DNA from: an uncultured Rhodopirellula sp.
GTDB taxonomy: Bacteria; Planctomycetota; Planctomycetia; Pirellulales; Pirellulaceae
Length of the DNA stretch: 6,336 nucleotides
NCBI GenBank assembly: GCA_913061385.1
Contig: CAJXTM010000244.1
Span: 1 to 6,336, forward strand
Direction: 5' to 3'
A program made the position numbers and the translations under genes. Under the pieces are notes generated by a model. That model searched no databases. It was not told where the DNA came from and worked only from the letters and a program-made list of their open reading frames with translations. This document shows positions 1-6,336 of this stretch, piece by piece (position 1 is the stretch's first letter; the number at the start of each line of letters is the position of its first letter).

Positions 1-1493
1 CTTCGAGAGTCACGAAGCAAACGCTCGGCCTGCTGCCTCAAAACTTGGGGGTCACGCAACTTTCCCTCTCCAGCCAAACTCAACAATTCATCGTCGGGTG
101 CTGAACTCCACAAAAAGTACGACAGCCTAGCGGCGAGGGCGTACGCTCCAATACGCCCATCACCCGATTCCTCAAGGAACAAAAATTCAGGGGAACATAA
201 TGCAGTTTTCAGGGACTGCCGCAAACCTTCCCCGAACGATTCGCCAGCGTTCATGGAAACTCGCAGTATCTCTACATGAAACGTCAACTCGGCCTTATCC
301 ACAGGTCTGCGAAATAACCGAGGCAAACAGCGACCGAGAATTACCTCAGCATCCTGCAAGGTTCCCGCCTCAAGCTCGACACCGCCGAGAAGTCGCTTCC
401 TGCTGACTGGTGGCCACTTTTCGAGTGGACCCCGGATCGTAATTTCGCCGATCTCCAATCCCGGATTCGGATACGTATCGGCATCCTTGCGAGTGTCGAT
501 GGTTCCGTAGCATTTTGGCTGGAAGGTGCCTCGATCCTGTACCAAACGATCAACAAACTCAATGGTCTGCCATTTATCCGGTTCGATGTCGTAATAGCCA
601 ACCAGATGCTTTTCAGCTCTCCCAACGATGGTGTCTCCACCATAAATCCGCATGGTTACCGGTTTGTCACTCTGGATCGCTCGAACGCGAATCGTGCCAT
701 GATAGGTTCCAGCAGGCGCCCGCAGCCTGGCAAAATTGACAAGATTAGTAGGGCAATAATTCGACTGAAAAATCACCAAACCCGCTTCCGTCCTGCGGAA
801 CATCTTACCGAACTGGCTGTCATTCAGGTTCCCCAGATGATCCCTTTGATCATTCAAATTGGTGACGTGATTGATAAACTTGGGTTGCTTTTCAGTTCCA
901 AGCACCGAGTCGATCACTGCGTCCGCGGCATCAAGGTAAGCCCGCATCGCCTCGGCTGATACCGCTAAGCCTTCACCCACATTATCAAAACCATCCGTCG
1001 ATGCATCTTGTGGCAACAAATCCTTGACCATGACTGAGATGCCGAAGACATCTCGAACGCTATTTTCATACTCAACCCGATTCAAACGACGTAACACCAC
1101 ATCATTTCGTTGCCGTTGAGCAGAATTGAGATCGTGACCTAGCGAAGCTAAGAACTTCTGCTTCAACGCAGGTTCAATCCGAGGCTCGGTTTCGGGAGGC
1201 ATTTCACCGGACTGAATCCGATCATGTACCAGCACCCAACGCCTCATGTTTTCCGGATCTGACAGATCACGCCCTAGAGATGACAGGTCCAGCCCGGCCT
1301 CCGCCGTTTCACCCTGATGACACGAAAAGCAATGCTCTCCGTAGAACGCAGCATTCACATCAACCCACTCCTCTTGCCGCCGCTGTTCACTTGCCTCAGG
1401 CTTCCCAACGACCTGTGCCGAAACCGGAAACTCTATGCAATCAAACAAGAAGACAATGAGCAGCAGGCAGGTACGAGATAGAGATGCTACCAT
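1..1493 (-). CDS. Secreted planctomycete cytochrome c / DUF1587-DUF1595-DUF1592 family protein, C-terminus missing (partial)
   Basis: The frame is open from codon 1493-1491 to the left edge, giving 497 residues without a stop. Residues 1-26 form a signal peptide with a hydrophobic core around L10-F17 and a VSA|Q cleavage site. A c-type haem motif C55-F-S-C58-H59 follows, with SGEMPP and M98 as a probable axial ligand; this matches the planctomycete cytochrome c domain. Residues 134-151 (LRRLNRVEYENSVRDVFG) are the DUF1587 signature. Residues ~200-360 look like a beta-rich, carbohydrate-binding-like insert (APAGTYHGTIRVRA near 259) ending in RGPLEKWPP. DUF1595 follows (LPRLFRRPV, 390-398), then the start of DUF1592 (LSYFLWSSAPDDELL from 457). 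Family members usually have about 800 or more residues and go on to DUF1588 and DUF1585, so roughly a third or more is off-window. The family's exact role is undefined; periplasmic redox or polysaccharide-related roles are guesses. In-frame ATGs at 1517 and 1553 are alternative starts. I chose 1493 because it gives a compact signal peptide; no start has a clear ribosome binding site. A DUF1552 gene often follows such genes, which would lie off the left edge. Confidence 0.93.
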   Translation of the reverse strand, partial: MVASLSRTCLLLIVFLFDCIEFPVSAQVVGKPEASEQRRQEEWVDVNAAFYGEHCFSCHQGETAEAGLDLSSLGRDLSDPENMRRWVLVHDRIQSGEMPPETEPRIEPALKQKFLASLGHDLNSAQRQRNDVVLRRLNRVEYENSVRDVFGISVMVKDLLPQDASTDGFDNVGEGLAVSAEAMRAYLDAADAVIDSVLGTEKQPKFINHVTNLNDQRDHLGNLNDSQFGKMFRRTEAGLVIFQSNYCPTNLVNFARLRAPAGTYHGTIRVRAIQSDKPVTMRIYGGDTIVGRAEKHLVGYYDIEPDKWQTIEFVDRLVQDRGTFQPKCYGTIDTRKDADTYPNPGLEIGEITIRGPLEKWPPVSRKRLLGGVELEAGTLQDAEVILGRCLPRLFRRPVDKAELTFHVEILRVSMNAGESFGEGLRQSLKTALCSPEFLFLEESGDGRIGAYALAARLSYFLWSSAPDDELLSLAGEGKLRDPQVLRQQAERLLRDSR

Positions 1494-1750
1494 CACCGAT
1501 CTGCCGTACACCAGCATGCGACTACTGCTCACTTGAAACGACAGATATTTCATGAACGTCAATATGGAATGACGGGCGACAAACTCGGGACCAGATTTCA
1601 CAGTATATTAACATTTGACGGAGCGGGGAAATAATACCTCCCAGCATGACGAATGTCGGTGGGACGCGTGGCTGGTCACTGAATCCAGCACTGTTATTCA
1701 ACACAGTATTCTACAAATAAAACACCATCATCCAAAACTAAAACCTCTCC
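1494..1750. other. Divergent intergenic region between the cytochrome-family gene and the peptidase gene
   Basis: This stretch of 257 bases separates two genes read away from each other, so promoters for both should lie here. Its left 60 bases may instead be coding if the minus-strand gene starts at 1517 or 1553. AT-rich patches occur at 1603-1611 and 1706-1720, and a TTGACG hexamer at 1615-1620 resembles a -35 box, but I find no partner -10 at the right spacing on either strand. An imperfect dyad ACTGT(1690-1694)/ACAGT(1703-1707) sits just before an AT-rich patch. Short open frames crossing the region have no recognisable protein character. Confidence 0.5.
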
Positions 1751-3046
1751 ATGGATTCATCAGCACTCTACAAAGTCCCGGGCATGGAATTGGTGGACCA
1801 CTATTTTGATGTTCCTTTGGATCACGGTGATCCGGCGGGACGCCAGATCAAAATATTTGCCCGTGAAGTCCGTGACCTCGATCCCCAGAGCGTCCACAAA
1901 CCGTGGCTTCTTTTCCTGCAGGGTGGTCCCGGATTCCGTGGGCCATTACCCATCCGAAAAGACGGATGGCTGAAAAGGGCGCTCGAAGATTATCGGGTGT
2001 TGATGTACGACACTCGCGGCAATGGTCTCAGCACACCTGTCAATTTCCAGACCCTTGCAGCCGAAGGTGATCCGCAGTCTCAGGCTGATTACCTGAAACA
2101 TTTCCGAGCGGACAACATTGTGCGTGATGCGGAGATATTGCGAGCAGAACTAAGCCCCGAAACTCCATGGTCAACCATAGGACAGAGCTACGGTGGTTGG
2201 TGCACGATGACTTACCTGAGTTTGCATCCTGAGGGATTGAAAGAATGCTTTATTTTCGGCGGGGTCCCAGGCCTGGAACGCACGGCACGAGAAATCTATG
2301 AGGGAACATTCCCATTGGTCGAAGAACGGAATCGTCAGTACTTTGAAAAATTCCCAATCGACAAACAGCGTCTCAAACATCTGTGCAATCACCTGCAACA
2401 GCATGACGTGCGTTTACCCAATGGTGATCGACTTACGGCTAGAAGATTACAACTGCTGGGTATCAGTCTGGGATTTGCCGACACCGCGGAAGATATTCAC
2501 TTCCTACTGGAAGAAGCGTTTGTAAAGGTTGGTGAACAGAACGCTGTCAATCATTCGTTCCTGAAATCGATCCAAATGCGACTCCGCTTCGACACGAATC
2601 CAATTTTTGCATTGCTGCACGAAGCGATCTATGCCCAAGGCAAACCAACCGCATGGGCCTGCAGTCAGGTACAACAGGAAAGCTACCCACACTACGACAA
2701 CCACAACGACTTCCACTTCTTTGGTGAAATGATATTCCCTTGGATGTTTGACGAGATTGGTGAACTCAAGAGCCTGAAAGAATCAGCAGAAATACTTGCA
2801 TCGTTTGATGCGTGGCCACCACTTTACGACCGCGGCGTACTCAGCAAAAACAAGGTGCCAGTCACCTGCGCCGTTTATTACAACGACATGTTCGTGAACA
2901 CAAAATTCTCGAGAGAGACAATCGACGCAGTACCTAACATGAAAGCTTGGTACACCAGCGAATACGAACACTGTGGTCTGCGAACGGGCGGCGAGAAAAT
3001 ATTCTCGCGATTGATTGACATTGCTCGCGGAGAAGTAGAGCGATAA
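1751..3046 (+). CDS. Proline iminopeptidase-type alpha/beta-hydrolase (peptidase family S33)
   Basis: This 431-residue protein has the features of prolyl aminopeptidases, which release N-terminal proline (or another small residue) from peptides in the cytoplasm. The oxyanion-hole motif reads LQGGPG at residues 56-61; many short-form enzymes have HGGPG here. The YDTRGNGLS segment typical of the family follows. The nucleophile elbow GQSYGGW places the catalytic serine at S146. The likely acid is D379 (YYNDMFV) and the likely histidine is H407 (YEHCGLR). Residues ~175-345 form the helical cap domain that sits over the active site. The length and QGGPG form suit the longer ~420-430 residue class rather than the ~310 residue class. 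No signal peptide or membrane segment is visible, so it should be cytoplasmic. The start at 1751 has no Shine-Dalgarno sequence; ATG 1784 (M12) is a plausible shorter start. Family assignment is strong, but the exact substrate is not proven: S33 enzymes also include tripeptidyl aminopeptidases and non-peptidase hydrolases. An AmpG-like permease gene follows after 217 bases on the same strand. Confidence 0.9.
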   Translation: MDSSALYKVPGMELVDHYFDVPLDHGDPAGRQIKIFAREVRDLDPQSVHKPWLLFLQGGPGFRGPLPIRKDGWLKRALEDYRVLMYDTRGNGLSTPVNFQTLAAEGDPQSQADYLKHFRADNIVRDAEILRAELSPETPWSTIGQSYGGWCTMTYLSLHPEGLKECFIFGGVPGLERTAREIYEGTFPLVEERNRQYFEKFPIDKQRLKHLCNHLQQHDVRLPNGDRLTARRLQLLGISLGFADTAEDIHFLLEEAFVKVGEQNAVNHSFLKSIQMRLRFDTNPIFALLHEAIYAQGKPTAWACSQVQQESYPHYDNHNDFHFFGEMIFPWMFDEIGELKSLKESAEILASFDAWPPLYDRGVLSKNKVPVTCAVYYNDMFVNTKFSRETIDAVPNMKAWYTSEYEHCGLRTGGEKIFSRLIDIARGEVER

Positions 3047-3263
3047 TTGACGTCATTTGTCGGCTTTCAAGCAGAAGCATGACCATCGCCACATACAGAT
3101 CCGGTATCCTTCAGGATTGAATTGACGGCAGTGGCTCACACACAGGCATGACCGTTAGCCCTTGCAACCCTGTCAAAATACAAAGTGGCTCAGTTGGACA
3201 TAGTCAACGAAATCCAACACAAAATCAGCTCCAAGCAACAAACAGCATCCTGAAGGGAACACG
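3047..3263. other. Intergenic gap between peptidase and permease genes
   Basis: There are 217 bases without a convincing gene. An 8-base palindrome TGACGTCA lies at 3048-3055, directly after the peptidase stop. A weak 4-base-stem hairpin lies around ATCCTTCAGGAT near 3106-3117, but there is no T-tract, so I do not call a terminator. The permease frame is open back to a TAG at 3201-3203, with no ATG, GTG or TTG before 3264. The gap is long for a tight operon but does not exclude read-through. Confidence 0.5.
3252..3258 (+). promoter_or_regulatory. Ribosome binding site for the GTG-started permease gene
   Basis: The purine run GAAGGGA ends five bases before GTG 3264. It partly matches the anti-Shine-Dalgarno sequence at good spacing. 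It is the only clear ribosome-binding-type motif before a gene in this window. It supports the GTG start over the in-frame ATG at 3294, which has only AAAGCCCTTCGA before it. Confidence 0.5.
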
Positions 3264-4775
3264 GTGTACCTGTCAGAAAACAAAGCCCTTCGAATGCTTA
3301 CCTTGTGCGGGCTGTATGTCGCACAGGGCGTTCCATGGGGTTTCGTCACCGTGACATTCGCCTCATGGCTCGCGAAGCCTGAACAAGGAATCACCGCAGA
3401 ACAACTCGGTCCAATCCTTGCTGTTGCAACGCTGCCTTGGTCGTTCAAGTTTTTGTGGGGCCCCTTGATGGATCGCTTCACGATTCGTTCATTGGGACGC
3501 AGACGACCGTGGATCATCTTTGCTCAAAGCATGGCGATTATGATCCTTGGAAGCATGATGCTAATTGATGACCTGCCCGGCATGGTCTGGACACAACCGC
3601 CGGAGGGCTCTGAATGGACAAGGATCATCTTCAAGATCGTGCCAGGTCCGCTGGCCGCATTGATTCTGTTAGCGAATGTGTTCGTATCACTACAGGACGT
3701 GGCAGTCGATGCACTCGCCGTCGACTTGCTAGCAGAAAATGAACGTGGAGTTGCCAATGGGTTGATGTATGCAAGCAGTTATTTTGGAACGGCACTCGGT
3801 GGTGCGGGACTCGGTTATATCGTCTCGCAGCACGGAATACAGGCAGGGTTGGCAGGACAAGCTTTGCTGCTGGGCGGAATCATGCTGTTGCCGATCTGCT
3901 TTCGCGAACGCCCTCAGGACCTGGCTGAAGCCGAACAACCGTCAGCGCCAGCGAATCCCGCTGGGGACCGCGACCAACCTTCTTTCGATGCCTCAAGCTC
4001 ACAGGATGCCCCCGTTCACAATGTACCTGCTGGCAGTATTGATCTAGGCAATTCACCCCTCCTGCCACCTGCTCCGATACCCGATGCTCTCTCAACAACG
4101 GGCAACGATGCATGCCCAGAAAACACAGACACAGCTAATCCCTCGATCGAAGTGTCACGATCCGTATTCGTGAATCTATTTCGAGCTTTTAGTCTCCGTG
4201 CAACTCTGATTGGAGCGATGATTGCTTTGGGGATAAAAATTGGGTCTGGAGCAATCACCGTTGTCCTCGTTGACTACCTGATGAACGAGGGTGGCTGGAC
4301 ACAGGCGCAGTACACCAGCATCACGGGTGGTTGGGCTGTCATGCTGGGACTCGGCGGTTCCATTGCGGGGGGATTTCTTGCGGACACTTTTGGTCCCAAA
4401 CGAATGATCCTCGCCGCGTCATTGACACTCGGCATATTGTGGCTGTCCATTGGGAGCATTCCCGGTGCGTTGGACAATCATACTCTGGCTACTTTACTAC
4501 TGCTGGGACAGGAATTATTCCTTGCGCTCATTTCGGTGTCACTATTCGCACTCTTCATGTCCATATCTTGGCCCCGCATCGCGGCCACACAATTCACGAC
4601 ATACATGGCACTACTGAATCTGTCTACCACGATCGGAAGCTATTCAGCAGGACAGTTGAGCAGTAGTTACACGGCCGCTCAGATCCTCGCGTTGGCAGGA
4701 ATCGTTCAGATACTAATCGTTCTACCTGTCGTGCTGATTGACCCAAAACAAACACGCCGTGTCTTGCCAACCTAA
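3264..4775 (+). CDS. AmpG-like major facilitator superfamily permease
   Basis: This 503-residue polytopic inner-membrane protein shows about 12 hydrophobic segments, six before and six after a central loop. TM1 carries the LYVAQGVPWGF motif of AmpG/acetyl-CoA-transporter-like MFS proteins. The loop 2-3 signature is FKFLWGPLMDRF then SLGRRRPW (D70, R79-R81, W83), very close to the AmpG pattern. The SLQDVAVDALAVDLL stretch (142-156) corresponds to the AmpG QD-x-x-x-DA motif in TM4-5. A second motif A (ADTFGPKRM, from 373) lies in the C-terminal half. AmpG imports GlcNAc-anhydroMurNAc peptides in proteobacterial wall recycling; whether this homologue moves muropeptides, peptides or another solute cannot be read from the sequence. 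Residues ~213-309 form an unusually long loop between TM6 and TM7, rich in Pro, Ala, Ser, Asp and Asn. GTG 3264 is the first possible start after the upstream stop and has a ribosome binding site; ATG 3294 (M11) is the alternative. It follows an S33 peptidase gene on the same strand. Confidence 0.9.
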   Translation: MYLSENKALRMLTLCGLYVAQGVPWGFVTVTFASWLAKPEQGITAEQLGPILAVATLPWSFKFLWGPLMDRFTIRSLGRRRPWIIFAQSMAIMILGSMMLIDDLPGMVWTQPPEGSEWTRIIFKIVPGPLAALILLANVFVSLQDVAVDALAVDLLAENERGVANGLMYASSYFGTALGGAGLGYIVSQHGIQAGLAGQALLLGGIMLLPICFRERPQDLAEAEQPSAPANPAGDRDQPSFDASSSQDAPVHNVPAGSIDLGNSPLLPPAPIPDALSTTGNDACPENTDTANPSIEVSRSVFVNLFRAFSLRATLIGAMIALGIKIGSGAITVVLVDYLMNEGGWTQAQYTSITGGWAVMLGLGGSIAGGFLADTFGPKRMILAASLTLGILWLSIGSIPGALDNHTLATLLLLGQELFLALISVSLFALFMSISWPRIAATQFTTYMALLNLSTTIGSYSAGQLSSSYTAAQILALAGIVQILIVLPVVLIDPKQTRRVLPT

Positions 4776-4973
4776 ACAATCGCCAGCGAGAACAAAACCC
4801 TCGCGACCACTGAGGCGGATTGCCTGCCCTGCTTATGATCATTCCGGCAGCACGCCTTACCCTCAGCTTACGCATTTCGATGGTTTCATGGCACTGGACG
4901 TAAAGTATCCTGTTCACTGCGAACCAATTTACCCCCGAATTTATTGAGCGACATCCTGCAACGAATGACTGCC
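4776..4973. other. Intergenic gap between permease and beta-propeller genes
   Basis: About 198 bases with no recognisable gene. A GCGAG/CTCGC inverted repeat (4786-4790 and 4800-4804, nine-base loop) lies 10 bases after the permease stop, but it lacks a T-tract and is too weak to call a terminator. The downstream gene's frame is open through its last 30 bases, so a TTG at 4944 or ATG at 4965 are possible earlier starts. Confidence 0.45.
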
Positions 4974-6289
4974 ATGAAATTAAGCGTGCCAAGATGTCTT
5001 TACCCATTTGCACTCGTGTTACTCTGCTTCGCGTGCGCTGAGCACGCGATGTCACAGACAGCCATTGAAGCGTGGCCCCAAGCTGCAGGTCCACAACACA
5101 ACTGGACAACGAAAACACGCGATACTCCACCATTACGGTGGAGCGTTGAAAAGAACACAAACATTCGCTGGCGCAAAACGTTGCCAGAAACGGGACAAAG
5201 TGGCATTGCCATCTGGGGCGACCGTCTGTTTCTAACCACCATGAAGCCAATTGACGCTGAGACCAAGCCTAAAAAGGGCAGTGACATCGTCCTGTATTGC
5301 ATAAATACCGAAACAGGAGAAACATTGTGGGAAACAGAATTGACTGGTGATCCTGCAGCTCAGAGTATCTATGCCTATGGTTTTAGTAATAGCAGCAGCC
5401 CGACTCCCATTACCGATGGCAAACATGTCTGGTGCTGGAACGCCAGCGGGCAAATGGGGTGCTGGACAGTCGACGGCAAACGAATCTGGTCACGACGCTG
5501 GACCCCTACCCTTGGACGTCCGTTCAACAAACAGTACGAGCCAATCAAAACTGGAAACACCATTCTGAATGTAGAACCTCTTGAGCCAGATCATCCTGAC
5601 CGCCGAGAGGACGCATGGAATTTCCTACGCGGCTTTGACTCACTTACTGGAAGTTTGCTGTGGACCGAAAAGCGCGGCTTGACTCATTACAACACGCCTG
5701 TGATGGCACGACTGCCAAGCGGCGGGCATGGGGTACTCGCCGGCCGCGGCGCACATCACGAAACTCCTGAAGCACCCGCCGGGATGACTTTGACCCATAT
5801 CGACGGCCCACGTGCGGGGGAATCAATTTGGACATGGGATGCTCTACCCGACGGGAAAGCGCAGGTCACACAATGTTGGGACGAGAAATATTCTTACTGG
5901 CTTGATGAGACCAGAACGCATCTTGTGGTTGTAGACACAACCGACGGAAAAGAGGTCAAACGAATCCCATGGACGAAAGACGCTAGCCTCACCAGTTACG
6001 ACAAGGATACTCAACGATTTCATACGGAGCATCACGTTGATTTCCACAAGCTGGAAACACCGCTAACCGTATTTCCGGCTTGGCACGCCAACATCTCGAT
6101 CTACCCACACGTTTTCTTTCAGTGCTTTCACTTTGACGGTAAACGGAAAGGAAAAATGACCCACATTGGTCCCAAACACTGCATCGCGAGAATCAATGTC
6201 GAGACAGACGTAGTCGAGTATTTGGAATTGCCATTCCCGATTCCTCGCGTCGCAAACGAAATCAACAAGAACAGTGAACTCTACTATCC
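4974..6289 (+). CDS. Exported PQQ-repeat / BamB-like beta-propeller protein, 3'-truncated by the end of genuine sequence
   Basis: From ATG 4974, 439 residues are genuine. MKLSVPRCLYPFALVLLCFACAEHAMSQ is a signal peptide with probable cleavage after AMS, so the product is periplasmic or exported. The mature part starts with the AWPQAAGPQHNW segment common in planctomycete PQQ-like proteins. Propeller-blade repeats of the D/N-x-x-x-G-x-x-x-W type follow: NTETGETLW (111-119), VDGKRIW (166-172), DSLTGSLLW (222-230) and DTTDGKEVKRIPW (from 321). Such proteins form seven- or eight-bladed propellers; many bind no PQQ and act as scaffolds, as BamB does in outer-membrane assembly. I see no decisive quinone- or calcium-binding residues, so an enzymatic role is not claimed. 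ATG 4965 and TTG 4944 are alternative starts; none has a ribosome binding site, and 4974 gives the cleanest signal peptide. The frame continues to a TGA at 6330-6332, but everything from 6290 is adapter, so the residues after YYP (CLLYTSPSPRDRG) and the stop are artefacts. The true C-terminus is unknown. Confidence 0.88.
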
Positions 6290-6336
6290 CTGTCTCTTAT
6301 ACACATCTCCGAGCCCACGAGACCGAGGCTGATCTC
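6290..6336 (+). other. Untrimmed Illumina Nextera adapter (sequencing artefact, not genomic)
   Basis: Bases 6290-6308 are the 19-base Tn5 mosaic end CTGTCTCTTATACACATCT. Bases 6309-6323 are CCGAGCCCACGAGAC, the Nextera read-2 (i7-side) adapter. Bases 6324-6331 are CGAGGCTG, which I recall as the i7 index N710. Bases 6332-6336 (ATCTC) begin the flow-cell P7 sequence. The order and spacing are exactly those of read-through from a short tagmented insert. The block is a library-preparation remnant and not a natural transposon end. It should be trimmed, and the contig ends at 6289. Confidence 0.98.

Noticed and set aside
200..959. Several plus-strand open frames (200-406, 515-739, 606-959)
   Set aside because: All lie antisense to the cytochrome/DUF1592-family gene, whose minus-strand frame is uninterrupted and carries recognisable motifs throughout.
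1615..1637. TTGACG followed by TAATAC as a sigma-70-type promoter for the peptidase gene
   Set aside because: The spacing between the two hexamers is only 11 bases, far from the usual 16-18.
1522..1809. Small open frames in the divergent region (1522-1704 minus, 1615-1809 plus)
   Set aside because: They have no recognisable motif, no ribosome binding site and no domain. The plus frame overlaps the true peptidase start in another frame.
2267..2276. 10-base palindrome CCAGGCCTGG
   Set aside because: It lies in the coding sequence of the peptidase and is explained by ordinary codons; a single palindrome of this size is expected by chance.
3048..3055. TGACGTCA palindrome after the peptidase stop as a regulator site
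   Set aside because: It is a single 8-base palindrome with no second copy and no recognised regulator nearby.
4786..4804. GCGAG/CTCGC inverted repeat after the permease as an intrinsic terminator
   Set aside because: The stem is only 5 bp with a 9-base loop and no following T-run.
4624..5250. A 208-codon open frame on the minus strand overlapping the permease end and the beta-propeller start
   Set aside because: Its product is Arg-, Cys- and Trp-rich with no domain character. It lies antisense to two well-supported genes and across their intergenic gap, as expected for a chance shadow frame.
6290..6308. Tn5/IS50-type mosaic end suggesting a natural transposon boundary
   Set aside because: It is followed immediately by the synthetic Nextera adapter, an index and P7 sequence, so it comes from library preparation.

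Overview
The window looks like a contig end from a member of the Planctomycetota, possibly a marine or aquatic Planctomycetales/Pirellulales relative. Two of its four genes point that way. One is a secreted haem protein of the planctomycete-specific 'PSCyt / DUF1587-DUF1595-DUF1592' family. The other is an exported PQQ-like beta-propeller protein. The near-absence of Shine-Dalgarno motifs and the balanced base composition also fit. The lineage call is inferred from gene content, not from a marker gene.

Layout: (1) 1-1493, minus strand: the first ~497 residues of a secreted c-type cytochrome/DUF1592-family protein that runs off the left edge. (2) 1494-1750: divergent intergenic region. (3) 1751-3046, plus strand: a complete alpha/beta-hydrolase of the proline iminopeptidase (S33) type with a visible catalytic triad. 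(4) 3047-3263: intergenic, ending in the only convincing ribosome binding site of the window. (5) 3264-4775, plus strand: a complete AmpG-like major facilitator permease with a ~95-residue hydrophilic central loop. (6) 4776-4973: intergenic. (7) 4974-6289, plus strand: an exported PQQ-repeat/BamB-like beta-propeller protein, cut off by the end of the real sequence. (8) 6290-6336: not genomic DNA but an untrimmed Illumina Nextera adapter (mosaic end, read-2 adapter, 8-base index and start of the flow-cell sequence). The reading frame continues into it and acquires a false C-terminus and a false stop.

How the genes might work together: the S33 peptidase and the AmpG-like permease are adjacent and co-directional, so import of peptides or muropeptides followed by N-terminal trimming is possible. 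The gaps of about 200 bases leave co-transcription unproven. The cytochrome and the beta-propeller are both exported and typical of the large secreted repertoire of planctomycetes, but nothing here ties them to the two central genes. I see no CRISPR array, RNA gene, insertion sequence, phage gene or defence system. The most certain unusual item is the sequencing adapter; I did not find a credible new biological system.
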